From positions 28,349 through 92,348 of the forward strand of contig JASKOT010000047.1 in assembly GCA_032158125.1 (NCBI GenBank): a stretch of 64,000 nucleotides of DNA. The letters are read 5' to 3'. The notes below the pieces were generated by a model, which ran no database searches, was not told the origin of the DNA, and worked only from the letters and a program-made list of their open reading frames with translations. Numbering within the stretch: the stretch's first letter is position 1; every line of letters begins with the position of its first letter. Of the stretch, positions 1 through 12,942 are shown piece after piece. Position numbers and translations under genes: made by a program. This DNA is from Papiliotrema nemorosa. Its lineage: Eukaryota > Basidiomycota > Tremellomycetes > Tremellales > Rhynchogastremaceae.

Positions 1-1540
1 TGATACCCCGAAATAGCCTGCGAAACACCCAAAGGCGCTTTGGACCCTCGTCCGCCTGCACCGCCCGTCTCCTTGATCGGAGCCTCAACGACCGTCTTGG
101 CCCGTACGTCCCGTGTCCGTTTGGATTTCCAAGCTGTATCAACGGTGAAAATCACAGCGGCAGCTTCGTACTCTGTCACTCGTTTTAATAGAGCTTCAGA
201 GGCTTTTCGGTCTTTGTTGAGGTAGATTTGGAAGAAGACTTTTTGGCCGGGTTTACGAGCCGCCATGATTTCGTCCAAGCTACAACTGGCATTGATCGAA
301 ATCTGGCATTAGCACTCACGCGCATTAGGATCTCCAGTCTTGCTAATTATAAAGGACAAGAGAGTCGCGTAGATTCTGACTCACCCCTTGAACGATACCA
401 CATTCCCCGGCACCCTTTGTCAAGTTGACCTCCCCGAGTGGATGACCGAGTTTGGCCATTGCCGCTGGAGAGATGAAAATCGGCAGAGTAGACTTGACAC
501 CCATGAACTCAGTCTCGGTCGATCCGTTGGTCACGTCGCGCAAGACACGAGGTCGGAAGTAGTAGTTTCTGAAAGCGTCCTGATTCTCCTCCGCGGTGAT
601 TTCCCTATCCGCTGGTCTGTCAGCGGTGCGCCTTAGTTTTGCAGCTGAGAGAGCCGCAGATGCTGGTGAAGGACGACATAGACTTGTGGATTCAAGTGTA
701 CTCACCTGCAGACTTGTAATAGTTCCACGCTGTTCCGCTGAGAACCTTTTCTGCCCATTCTTCAAAATCGTCCAAGAGCAACATGGCATCCACCTGAGGC
801 AATTTTTTCCTCTCTTCCTGTATCCTCTTCTCCTCCTCGGTAGGCTCTACATCGCCTTCATCAGGTAGAGTGGTAGGATCGACAGGTCCGAGATGTTGGT
901 AGTCTTCCAGTATGTCGAGGGCGTCTGGGGGATGAAGGGGTTTGAAGATCTTTCTGATATTGTCAGCAATCCATGTTACGTGATTGGCTCTTTCCGTATC
1001 GCAACTCCATAGACTGCAAGCGACTGGGAGAGGCAAGAACGCGGGCAAGCTCACGTCGCGTCTTTTCCAGCGTTGGCAATGATGATCCCAGCTCCTCCTG
1101 GGTGATTCTCGATGAAATCAGTCACATCATATACTTTTCCCTGATGGTCAGCTTTGTTACCCAAACAATGAGCAGCGAAATGCTCACATCGATCACGACC
1201 CAGCAATCGTCCCCTTTATTATGTTTCTGCACCTCTTGGAAACTGATCAACTTTTGTCCACCGGGTTGAACTGTCCCTCGTAACTCGTGGACTCTGGTAT
1301 CGTCCAATCGAGCCGTATGTGTGTACGCTATGCCCTGTTGTCAGATGTTGAAACTTTTCGATGCGGACGACTCACTGCTGCAATGGCTAGCGACAATGCT
1401 GCGGTGGTGTAGAACCCTTGCCGACTTGACGAAGCGGCGTTGGCATGGACGGTCGAGTGATTTCGCCTGAGCGACTGTCGGGCAGGCGTCGTGCGACCAG
1501 CGAAAAGCCGCAAAGACGATGCTAGTCTGGTTCTTGACAT
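1..1540 (-). CDS. CYB2: L-lactate dehydrogenase (flavocytochrome b2), C-terminal part outside window
   Basis: Predicted mitochondrial FMN enzyme that oxidises L-lactate to pyruvate and passes electrons through a cytochrome b5-like heme domain to cytochrome c. The start at 1540 opens an Arg/Ser-rich, acid-poor presequence followed by a hydrophobic stretch, as in intermembrane-space sorting. Next comes a cytochrome b5 domain: 'GDDCWVVI', then the heme-ligand motif HPGG near 1100 and a second 'LHPPDAL' His region near 925. The FMN-dependent alpha-hydroxyacid dehydrogenase domain follows, with '[12 protein letters not shown]' and '[16 protein letters not shown]'. Reading continues to base 1 ('[11 protein letters not shown]' region), so the catalytic C-terminus lies beyond the left edge. 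At least five introns are needed; the first is about 1335-1375 (GTGAGT donor). The domain order is typical of Cyb2. A glyoxylate- or other hydroxyacid-specific relative cannot be excluded. Confidence 0.9.
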
Positions 1541-1889
1541 CTTGAACGATTGATCTACGTCTGTGCTAGTCGATCGTGTAGAGAGGAATGAGAGACTCTC
1601 TCGATACCTCGATCCTTGCCTTGTCGGGGCGTATGTGTGGAAATACGACGAGGTTGATTCGATCTTTTGCCGACGTCGGGGTCCGGAACACCGGTCCGGG
1701 TGGACCGGGAACTCATTTCTCCTAGAGGACACAAAACATTCCGAAGCTGCAGACGAGCATACAGCTTGGACAAATGAAGCCAGCCGGCAGCAGGTCGGAT
1801 GAGTCGAAGCATAGTATTATACATAAGTGAACAAGACGTCGAAAAAGTGTCCGCAAAAGACACGGCGTGTCTGACTATTCTACCCAAAT
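1541..1889. other. intergenic, CYB2 promoter and alpha-glucosidase 3' end
   Basis: About 350 bases lie between the CYB2 start and the stop of the alpha-glucosidase, both on the minus strand. Short open frames here have no recognisable protein features. No repeat or RNA gene is evident. Confidence 0.5.
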
Positions 1890-3848
1890 CTAAACTTTTG
1901 CGTGGAGCCAGACGCAAGTATCCTTTGGAACGGCGTCGTCCTCGAGCGGAGAGGAAGACAACAAGACCTCTCCATCCACCTTGACACTTTCATCCGAGAG
2001 GTTGAGGATAATCTCCCAGCCTTCCGGCCGTCTGAAATGCAATACATCCTCTCGCTTCTCCCCGACCCACTCGAGCTCTTCCGGTCCTTGTAACTTGCGC
2101 CTCAAGTCTAGTGCTTTTCGGTAAAAGTTCAAGGTTGATTTAGGGTTATGGTCTTGCTCCTCTACGGCGTACTTGGCGAGGTACTCTGGTTGAGGCAGGT
2201 GGGGTTTAGATCCTTCCGGTCCGAAACCGAGGGATGAACCGGTAGAAGACCATGGAAGGGGTACTCGACATCCGTCTCGACCCACAACTTTGCCTTTAAA
2301 GTGGAAGAACATGGGATCTTGTCGTTGATCATCCGGGATCTCGGTGACTTCGGGCAAACCCAACTCTTCTCCCCTGAACATTAGCGCAATATCGGCCAAG
2401 AGGGTGGGAGCTTACTGATAGAGATAGGCTGATCCGGGGAGAGCGAGCATCATGAGTGTAGCTGCCTTGGCTCGCTTTATACCGAGCTCAAAGTCGACTG
2501 GAGTGGGGTTGGACACCCAGTTTCGCCAGAAAGGGTCAAAGTTGGGAATACCCCAGAACTCCTTTGGTCGCTCGACACCGAGTCGAGTGGCATGTCGAAC
2601 AACCTGACAATGAGACACAATCCCGTGACAAGATGGCGGGAACTCACGTCGTGGTTGGACAGGACCCAGGTGGTCGAGCTGTTCGATTTTTTTGAATCGG
2701 CAAGCGAACTCTCAATTGTCTCCCTCATCTTTCCGACATCCCACTCGCAGACCAGCATATCGAAAGAGAAAGTCTGACCGAGTCCTTCTGCCGAAGCATA
2801 TAGCTGTTTCTTCTCCGGCGCGACCCAAGCTTCAGCCACAGCACTGCGGATCAGCGCAATTTCGACGCCAAATCAGCAGCTGGGGACTCACGTGAGAGGA
2901 GGGTTGTACTCGTTGAACACCTTTCGCCATGTTTTGTAGATATCATGAACACCGACTCGGTCCCACAACGGGTGGAAATCATCCGGGTTTCCATTCAACC
3001 TCAACACAGCCCATTTCTTGTCCAATTCCGCTTGAGTAGGAAGAGGATCAGCCGAGAGATCCTTGACCATTCCATGTGCGACGTCCACCCTGAATCCCGC
3101 AACACCCCTATCGGCCCAGAATCGGAATGTCTTTTTGAAATCCTCTTGAACGTCTGGGTGGTCCCAGTTGAGATCGGGCTGAGAAATGTCGAACGTGTGG
3201 AGGTAGAATTGTCCGTCGCCTACCGGTGCCCAGGATTGACCTCCAAACTCGTCAATCCAGTCTGCGGGAGGGATATCCTTGTTTGGTCCAAGACCTAAAT
3301 CGTCAGTTGAACACGATGCAGGTACAGTATCGCTACTCACCATCTCGGAAGTGGTACCTCGCCCTGGCGTTGCTTCCGATAGGACTCTTCAACGCCTCCT
3401 GGAACCACACGTGGTCGTCACTCGAGTGGTTGGGAACGATATCCACAAACACCTTGATTCCGACCTTTTTCAACTCGGTCATCATCGCATCAAAGTCGTC
3501 CAAGGTCCCGATCCTGGGGTCGACATCTCGGTAGTCGGCAACGTCGTCTATCCATAAGCGGGGATCCCAATCTGCCACGATTCACTCACAGCCACCATCC
3601 TTGAGAGCACTGGGGTAGAAAGGCGAGAACCAGACGGCGTCAATGCCCAACGATGCCAAATACGGTACTCTCTCCGTCACACCCTTGAAATCTCCAACAC
3701 CATCTCCATTCGAGTCGGCAAAGGATCTGGGGTAGATCTGATAGATCACCGCCTGGCGCCACCAGTTTGCATCAAGGCTCTGGTCGACGGGGAGAACAGG
3801 CTGGATAGTCATATTTTTCTGGTCGCTCGAGTGGGATTTATTGGACAT
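1890..3848 (-). CDS. alpha-glucosidase / oligo-1,6-glucosidase (GH13)
   Basis: Predicted intracellular maltase-type GH13 enzyme hydrolysing terminal alpha-glucosidic bonds of maltose or isomaltose-type sugars. There is no signal peptide after the ATG at 3848. GH13 landmarks occur in order: 'WWRQAVIYQIYPRSF' (start of the barrel), 'VFVDIVPNHSSD', 'GFRVDVAHG' (nucleophile Asp), 'AEAWV' (acid/base Glu, about 2835) and 'VLSNHDV' (third catalytic Asp, about 2650), then the C-terminal beta domain ending at 1890. Short introns separate the exons. One verified example is a 42-nt GTGAGT...ATAG intron at about 3545-3590; its removal gives the family-typical 'DGGYDVADYRDVDP'. Gene length fits the usual 550-600 residues. 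Nothing suggests decay. Substrate preference cannot be read from the sequence. Confidence 0.9.
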
Positions 3849-4714
3849 GGTAGGCGATGGAATGTTCTTATATGCCGCTGCAGCAAAAGTGAAATGGAGG
3901 GAAGATGGTAAAAGGTCGGAACAGGCTCGGCTCCATGAATCAGCAGCTATGGCACGGGGGATATGGCATTTGCTGGGCACAGAGGTATCCGGTAAGACTT
4001 CGGTGAATGACCCACGTTTGGAAGGGATCTAGCCCCGAGACTTTCCCGTCTCGACACAGGCCAACCACGCACCACCTGTCTGCCCCGCTTGGTATTACGT
4101 ATGAAAGAACCGTCTCCCTCTTCAGCTGCTTCTACTTGGCTGAATACGACCCACGAAAATGAAAGAGTGCGCGGGGCCTTCAAGGACATGTGATTCCAAG
4201 GATAGACTTCGGAGTACGCAGACGATTTTATCCGTATTAGAGAATGATTGGCGCGTCTCAAATATTCACGGTAGCTGAGCTACAATCTCTTGCACGATAA
4301 ATGTCGCTCCATACCCGACCCCGACGACTTTTGTCGGTGAAGTGGTAGGTATAAGTGAAGAGCCTCAAGAGAAATGAGGCGGGTCGCACCTCATCGGCCG
4401 TGCCTGACCGGACCCAAAGCCACCCTCTGCATTCCAACTGACAAGTCACCTCACTTGCCCACCAACCTTGTTGTTCGGTTCAACTCTTGGAAGGTCAACA
4501 CCTGGACGATCCTCAACAACATGCTCTGTTCTGACGGTCAAAGCTCTTCACTCCAGCGCCATGGCGTTTCAGGCGACCATCCCTGGTATCCTCAAACCGA
4601 GGGTCCGACGTGGTAGTCCGGCCAAAGCAACAAAGAGCAAAGTAAACAAAGCGATAATGTTACTGAACATTCTCTTTCTGTTTCTCCTCAACGAGTCATA
4701 AGCAAACAATCAAG
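3849..4714. other. divergent intergenic region between GH13 and secreted-protein genes
   Basis: About 870 bases form the shared upstream region of two divergent genes. The minus-strand gene has an A/T-rich 'CATATAAG' stretch about 20 bases before its ATG (near 3868). No convincing coding sequence was seen; the open frames here lack domains and codon structure. Confidence 0.5.
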
Positions 4715-5598
4715 ATGCTACTTAACAGTCTTCTACCAGCACTATGCCTCCTGACCTCCGTCTGGGCACACCCGACACCCACCACTGAAGACTCGAATGC
4801 CGAGCGGTTGGCGAAAGGATTGAAACCTCGAAAGCCCGAGCGACTGTTCGATCCTACCAAGACACATGGTAAGCATAGCTCCCGGTGACTCTGAAATGGT
4901 GATCGCTCATTGCCAGTATTGAAACCTCGAGGGTCCGATCCGATAGTCATCGAGAGCGCCGTAGCGACAGTATCCTACTTTTACGAGCCTGTTCGACGAG
5001 ACGTCTCTGTAGAGGAGGAGGTATTAGAACAGCGGGATGTGCTGGAGAAGCGAGACACCATGTACATGAGCATGAACCCGAACAACGGGAATGTCTACGT
5101 TGTAAGTCGCAACCGGCCCTCTGTCTCAGACCTTGGATCCTTGCTGAGATGTAGTCTACCACGTCACCCTATACCTACCGCTTCAACAGCCCATCCGAGC
5201 AGCGTGACAAGATCACAGGTGTGGTCTACACCGATCCCGAGTCGTTGGCGTTCATCGGCGCATCGAGATATTATCCCCAGACTGGTGCTCCTGACGATTT
5301 CGGGTAAGGTCAAATATCCAAAGCAATCGTTAGGCTGATCGACAGACACCTCAAATTCGGCATGTACAACGGCGGTGCAGTCGACTATGTCGGCCAAGTA
5401 TCTGTATATGTCTGGAACCATCCCCAGGTCAACTCTCAGGCCGTTCTAAACTGGTCATATGTCAACGGAACGCAAGTGGAGGGTCTCAACTTTTACATTG
5501 ATACAGGAGACAACAACAGGTTGTGCGCTGCCATGCGAGCGGACAGCATCCGGAGCACCTTGACGGAGGCACAGAGAGTGGTCATCAACTTTGCATGA
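4715..5598 (+). CDS. small secreted protein with Kex2-type processing site
   Basis: I do not recognise the family. The ATG at 4715 opens a clear signal peptide (MLLNSLLPALCLLTSVWA, with cleavage expected before HPTPT). Exon 1 ends at 4868 and exon 2 begins at 4917, keeping frame across a 48-nt intron. Two further introns start at about 5101 and 5306. A dibasic 'LEKRD' about 100 residues in looks like a Kex2 site that would release a propeptide. The mature part is rich in Tyr, Gly, Asn and Ser ('MNPNNGNVYVV', 'FGMYNGGAVDYVGQ', 'LNFYIDTGDNNR') and suggests a compact beta-rich extracellular protein of roughly 160 residues. It could be a cell-surface or secreted effector-like protein; no catalytic motif is visible. 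Confidence 0.7.
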
Positions 5599-5778
5599 TA
5601 AAATCGTGCCCCATCTATTAGGCACAATGTGTCAATATATGGAAAATCTTTGGGTCTTGTGGTGAATGCAATCGTCGTACAATGTTGCCCGTGACATCGG
5701 ATTCCGCGATTCAGCGTCGCCGAGCCTAATTGATCGACGATCGATCTCCCTCAACCATCAGTTCGAATATCTCCCATC

Positions 5779-6631
5779 ATGTCCACTGTGCTCGTGACAG
5801 GTGGTAACACTGGTATCGGATACGGCACAATACTCGCCCTGCTCAAATCGACTAAACAGCAATACACGGTAATTCTCGGTAGCCGATCCCTCCAACGAGG
5901 TCAAGATGCCGCAGCGAATCTATCCAAGGAGACCAGCACCACGGACCGAGTGATTGCTATTCAGCTTGATATCGAGGACGAGAAGAGTGTGAAGAATGCA
6001 TACGCCGAGATCGATGCGAAGTTTGGGAGGTTGGACGTGCTCATCAATAACGCCGGTGCGCCCTTTGTACAGTCTACAAGGGCCGGAGATATCGTGCTGA
6101 TGCTTAGGTGTGTCTTTGGACTCTTACGCAGAGGGGAAGACCCCTTCAATGACACCCAAAGACATGTGGTACAAGACCTTCAACATCAATGTCTTTTCGA
6201 CCCACTTTGTCACTCAAGCCTTTGTCCCTCTCTTGCTTAAATCGTCCTCTCCTCGGATCATCTTCAACTCGACTCAGATCGCCTCTTTAGAGACCCAGGG
6301 GACTACACCATGGGACATAGATGCTTCTCCACCGGCTGGCTGGCCAAAGAGCCCCCATGGAGCATTACCGGCTTATCGATCTAGCAAAGCAGCCCTGAAC
6401 ATGGTAGCTAAGGAAATGGCCAAGGAGCTGAAGAAGGATGGTGTCAAGGTCAATCTAGTGGCTTTGGGCAAGTACGCGACGGCCTTTGGTGGGATGTCTG
6501 TAAAGGATCAAGTCAAGATGGGTGTGCCCAGCCCGGAGAAAGCAGGAGAGTTTGTCTTGTCTTTTGTAGAAGGGGAACATGATGACCAACAAGGAGTCTT
6601 TGTCGGTGTCGAGGGAGTCGTGCCTTGGTAG
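5779..6631 (+). CDS. short-chain dehydrogenase/reductase (SDR)
   Basis: NAD(P)-dependent oxidoreductase of the classical SDR fold. The N-terminal glycine-rich cofactor motif is TGGNTGIGYG, followed by the 'LDIEDEKSV' acidic region and the NNAG structural motif. After a 52-nt intron (6056-6107) the frame continues 'NNAG|VSLDSYAEG'. Downstream are a Ser-containing strand ('IIFNSTQIAS') and the catalytic YRSSKAA motif (YxxxK). Predicted length is about 265 residues, normal for the family, and the C-terminus 'GVEGVVPW' is the usual SDR end. The substrate is unknown. It lies in the same direction as the secreted-protein gene (180 bases upstream) and the regulator gene (265 bases downstream), without clear functional linkage. 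Confidence 0.87.
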
Positions 6632-6896
6632 ACATACCCAGAATGCGGATCAAGCTGCTCAGAGTGGCCTCTAGATCTGCACATCGCTTGCGATGCAGTC
6701 GCTTGAACCTCACAGGTCAAGCAGATGGACGAGAATAATTAACCGGTCCTAGATCCCTGTTCCCATTGTCGATTGTCTTTGTTGTTACATCCTACCCTAC
6801 TGTCAGCTTCTTTCGAAGCAGAGCGCCCTCGTGTCTGTACAATGATAAGATTTCTAGGACGGTCGAGATCCGATGCACCTACCTTGAAGACCTACA

Positions 6897-8887
6897 ATGA
6901 CACCCCTCTCAGACGGACCACATAGTCCAAAGCGAAAACGTCGCATCACGGTCAGTGCCCTGCGACCCGCATCGTCCTTGAGCTTATCCCTACAGCGGGC
7001 CTGTGATCAATGCCACAGGTCCAACAGAAAGGTACATCGTCTGCGAGTCATCATCCATCCTGAACGCTCATGCCCTAGTGCGCGCCGGGTCCCAGCCCAT
7101 CCCAATGTCGTGAATGCCATGAGTTTGGTTGTGCTTGCACGTATGACCGACCCGTACTTCGGAGAGGGGTACGCTAAACCAGGAACTCAAGCAGAATTAT
7201 GTCTTGCTAATGATAGCCTCGATCGGGCAAGACAGCGGGTAGCCGTGTACAGCCAGCGCGACGGACGATGACTCCCGACGCAGGATCCCATCCCATCTGG
7301 ACTTACGAGCCTGTCGCATCGTCAAGTGTAATTTGGGAGCTCGCAGAGTCCTATCATTCCATCGTCTACCCCATGTGAGTAATCCTCGATAACGCAAACT
7401 CATCGTCAGATTCCCATTGTTCCACTGGCCGTCATTTCGCCGGCGTCTTCACGATGCAGAATACACAACAAACCGCGCCTTCTTCATCTCTACCATGACC
7501 TTGTGCGCCATCGTCACCGCTCGTTTCCGTAATGGCGCCATATCACTCCCACTCCCATCTCTCGATTCTCCTCCCTCTGAACAGTTCGCCATGGCTGCTA
7601 TCAAGGCTTTCCCGCGGAATCTAGCAGAAGCGAGGGGTTTCGAGTACCTGAGAGCCAAGGCGCTCCTTGCGATATTGCATATCCAGTATGGAAATACCAT
7701 GGAACACAGGACACAGCTCGGAGAGTACTTTGTCCTGGTGTCCAATGATGGCTTCTCGGACGAGACTAGGTGGTCGATGGATCTCGGTGAGGAGGAACAG
7801 CAGGAGCGAAGGCGCTTGGTAAGTTGGAGGAGCTACGCGATACAGCTTGCTAATGGAAGTTCTGGTCCATTTACACACTCGAGATCTATTCTGCAATCAC
7901 CTGGGGCGGTCTCATTCGTCTCCGAGAGCAACAAAGCAACGTCCGATACCCCCTAGAACTCGACGACGATATGATACCCCTCCGTCCCTCAGATACGCCT
8001 CCTGACCAGACCACATTCATGAGAGGTTGGAACTTTACCACCGATATGTACCGTATGCTGGAGCATCTGGTCGAACGACTACGCACGGTCAACCCTCCCG
8101 ACCCGGCCCGAGCAGCTTTAGCAGACCTCTTCCCTCCCCCTATCTTATCTCACAAGGACGTATTGGACCGCCTCGATCATTTGTATGAACAATTGCCCGA
8201 AATCTTCAAATCGGTCGGACAGATGACAGGGGATCCGCGGCTGGACATCTTTGGATTTCAAGCTGCAAACATCATCGTCACCATGCAGACTGTCCGACTG
8301 ACGGTGGCTGTCGCGGAGGATCAAGGGGTGGAAGGCAGGTGCAAGTTTGCAAGCGATCTTGTCAACGCCTTGAAGACCATTCCAACTCCATTCATAGCGG
8401 CAGTCAGTCGACCCATGGTGAGCGGAAAAGTCGCCATACATCACAGATCCAGCTGAATCAACAGCTACATCATTTGGCCAGCTGCGGACATCTACTAGGC
8501 GGAGTGATCAATCGACCTCTAACACCGAAAGCGCTCCTGCAGGTCCGCAGCGTTCTCGTCTCCATGGTCGATATCCTTTCCGCGTTGGAGTTTACATTCA
8601 GCTTTCCGGCAGATATATCGACAAACCTCAGAACACACGTGTCACTCGTAGATGGATACATGGAGAAGGCCGCACAAGAGGCCAGCCGACCTCAGACTAG
8701 GAGGAACTCTTTCGATCACGCCGGGCAATCGCTGCCGCAATCCACTTTCAACCCGTTTGAGGAGCTAGATATATCCCCAAACTTCACCTTTCATCTTCCG
8801 CAGGATCATCAGATACAGATGCAGTCCGATCTGACCGCTGATTGGCCATGGGACCTCGGCAGCGGACTTTTCGGCCCGTTGGAATAG
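6897..8887 (+). CDS. Zn2Cys6 fungal transcription factor
   Basis: Nuclear fungal-specific regulator. The N-terminal binuclear cluster is complete once introns are removed: C-x2-C-x6-C-x8-C-x2-C-x6-C, beginning ACDQCHRSNRK and ending CACTYDRPVLRRG. A 48-nt intron (7169-7216, branch-like CTAAT) removes an in-frame stop that would otherwise truncate the protein just after the zinc cluster. Downstream introns follow at about 7376-7409 and 7818. The middle part ('ELAESYHSIVYP', 'LFHWPSFRRRL', 'RAFFISTMTLCAIVTARF') is typical of the fungal-specific middle homology region, and the C-terminus is acidic/aromatic ('DWPWDLGSGLFGPLE'). The target is unknown. Its nearest downstream neighbour is the sugar transporter of the anhydrosugar-kinase pair (149 bases, convergent), so it is a candidate regulator of that pair. 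Confidence 0.85.
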
Positions 8888-9036
8888 CTAGCAACGATTG
8901 GCACGTGGCCAGATATGGCTCGTTACTCTAGTGATTGGAAGGTGATTCAATCATTCAATGCATGATTTCTGCTTTTATTTTCTCACGAATCCTTGACCCC
9001 GATGACAGCGCATCGTAATAAGAGGCTGCAATTTGA

Positions 9037-10743
9037 TCAGACGTGATGTACCTCTGTTTTGGAGGGCAGATTCCCATCTTCCACTTCACCCTCGGCACGT
9101 CTCCTCCGCTCCTCGATTTCCGCTTCATGTCCAGCGACAATATCGCCGTTTGAATGCTCTTTCCATGAACTCTCTGCAGCCCAGTTGAAGGGCGACGAGG
9201 GGTAGAAGAGGACATTGATTGCTTCGAGGGATCGATCTTTGGTCTCCGGGTAGAAGAGGAAGACGACGACGATCCAGAGCAAGTTGAAACCGGCAAACAT
9301 GAAGTACGCTCGGTTTTGTAAATTGGCAAAGATGGATGGATTGGCCAAGACAGTCGTTCCCACCCCGATCGCCCATCCAGTCACACCGAACCCATTGCCC
9401 TGAGCTCGCATCTCGGAAGGGAAGATCTCGGTCGGAATCAAGAATGCAACAGTCCCCCAGGTGGCGGCGTAGATGATGTTGAAGAGGAACAACATGGTGA
9501 CGGCGGCAGGAGCGATAGTCGCCGCTTTCGAAGGGTCTCTTCGAGATACCTCGTATAATCCTCCTGCGATGGCATTGACAGCGACAAGACCTGCTGCACC
9601 CCAAATCAAACATTTGCGGCGTCCAAACTTGTCGACAACGTATGCACTGATAATGGTTCCAATGATACCAACAGTCGAAAGTCCACCCGCCAAGCCGTTC
9701 TGCTTGATGCTTGGGTACCCGGCGGCAGATAACAGGATAGGAGCGTAAGCCGTCACGGCTGTGATGGCGGTGTAGGAAGCCATGATTTGCAAAAAGAGGC
9801 AGAGCCATGCTCGTCGAGCCAGATGAGGGGCTGAACTATCACTGCGTCCGATTAGGATCTTGGCGAATTCAATCGGACTGGCCGGTTTGACATCAGAGCT
9901 AGCAGCGAGCATCTCTGCAAACTCTCGATCAGTTTCAGGCGATTTATTGCCTCGGACGTGTTGGAGAACGGTCAGAGCCATATCGGATCGACCTGCCGAA
10001 ATGTAGTATCGAGGAGAGTCTGGCAGCATCTTAATTCCAGCGACGAGCAAAAGCGCGGGGAAGCATTGGAAGGCCAGCAAAAATCTCCATCGAACAGATG
10101 ATGATCCAGGCCCGTACGGTCCATCGACGAATGAGAGCCCGAAATCGAGCCAATATGCCACAGCGATGCCAAGGTAGTTTGCGATGAAAACCAATCCGAG
10201 AAATTTGCCTCGTCCATGTGAAGTCGAAGTCTCAGAGACGTACACGGGGATGATGGCGGTCAAAGCTCCTGTCCCAAGTCCGGTGACTACTCGAGCGACG
10301 AGCATAAAATCGGCGGATTGCGCGGCAGCTTGTAAGGCTCCTCCAATAAGGGCGAAAATGGCACCGACCAGCGTACCGTTGATTCGACCTATCCTGTCTG
10401 CGATCCATCCCCTGTGCGCTTAGCATCGGCTATCAGTCAGGTAGCTCAAACTCACCCTCCAAAACATCCAAAAATACAGCCTAGATAATACACCGAGACG
10501 ATCCCACCTTGCTTTACAACTTGAGTGACGTTCCCATCTGGTCCTCCGATATGCACAGTGTCCACATAGTCGCTCGAGGCGCTATCGTCAGTAGGAGATC
10601 TGGAAGGAAAAGGTGACTCACTTGACACCTCCCATTACACCTTGATCATATCCCTCAAAGAAGATTGCAATGACCGAAAAGGCTTGAATGCAGAAATTGA
10701 GGGTCGAAGGCGACAGTCTGCGCCAAAATGTGGTATAGGTCAT
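9037..10743 (-). CDS. MFS sugar transporter (hexose/quinate-permease type)
   Basis: Predicted plasma-membrane 12-TM sugar:proton symporter. It begins at the ATG at 10743 with 'FFEGYDQGVMGGV' in TM1. Two short introns then lead to 'GWIADRIGRINGTLVGA' (loop 2-3 signature), 'RVVTGLGTGALTAIIPVYVSE' region (TM4), 'YVVDKFGRRKCL' (loop 8-9) and 'FYPETKDRSLEAI' (variant of PETKG at the end of TM12). Length is about 530 residues, as expected. A TATAAAG-type element on this strand lies about 50 bases upstream (10794-10800). The gene is transcribed away from the AnmK-family kinase at 11119, with 375 bases between the two start codons, so they may share a promoter. That arrangement suggests this transporter imports the kinase's substrate; this is inference. 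Confidence 0.88.
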
Positions 10744-11118
10744 GATTGAGAAGGTGGGAGGATGGCAGTGATTTCATCCTTCAAATGAGTGGGCTTTATA
10801 TGACAAGTGTCCGGAAGACGATCTCGGATCAGGTCATTCCCGAATGCAAGCAACGCAAAGGTGCAACCAAGAAGGCCCCAAATGAATTGACCCATTCTGC
10901 CGCAGCGGGCCCCTCGCAAGGGAGTGACGAAGATTGCGTTGCAAAAGCCGAGTGTTTGCCGAAGCCCCACCTTACTCAATTCACCCATTTACCCATTCTC
11001 CCATTCCCCCACTCGGCAATTTGGACAGCCTCATTATCGATGAAGAATCCGTTATAAGCGGTTGAGCTTTCCAGGCCGTGATGCGCCCGGTGCTGATCGA
11101 CAGTCTTGCAAGTCCAAT
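10744..11118. other. bidirectional promoter region, sugar transporter / anhydrosugar kinase
   Basis: The 375-base gap between divergent start codons carries a TATAAAG on the transporter side and 'GTTATAAGCG' near 11050 on the kinase side. No coding sequence is apparent. Confidence 0.5.
10794..10800 (-). promoter_or_regulatory. putative TATA element of sugar transporter gene
   Basis: TATAAAG on the minus strand, about 50 bases upstream of the transporter ATG. It is assigned by position and sequence only. Confidence 0.4.
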
Positions 11119-12593
<1,475 letters not shown>

Positions 12594-12942
12594 GAAGTCA
12601 TCGCTTCGTGTCAACGGTGCCCTGTTCGGAAGGATTTGCACCTTGGACACCGCTTCCACGTTTTGGCAGACTGCCAACTACCATTCCACAGTATGACAGC
12701 CCTCTATCTCGGATGTATTAACAATATTTCAGGGTGTCTACAATACTGCTCCTTCATGCGTTGGCGCATAGCAACATGGCGGATGGGTTATGCCATGGAA
12801 AATGAGAGCCTCTCCAAGATTCCGCTGCCACATCGCTGAATCCACTGAAATTCGGGAACTTTACTACGCGCATCTGTACTTCATGAAACGGTCTTGTATT
12901 GCATATACATGTGACATGTTCCGAGAATACCTATATTACCTT
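12594..12942. other. convergent intergenic region
   Basis: About 350 bases lie between the stop codons of the anhydrosugar kinase and the LamA-like carboxylase. This should hold both 3' untranslated regions. No gene or repeat was recognised. Confidence 0.5.

Noticed and set aside
6897..7280. Frameshifted pseudogene call for the Zn2Cys6 regulator
   Set aside because: The apparent stop and frame change vanish when a canonical 48-nt intron (7169-7216) is removed.
9125..9808. 227-codon minus-strand open frame in another phase of the sugar transporter
   Set aside because: It overlaps the transporter exon on the same strand and has Cys/Arg/His-rich, non-protein-like composition.
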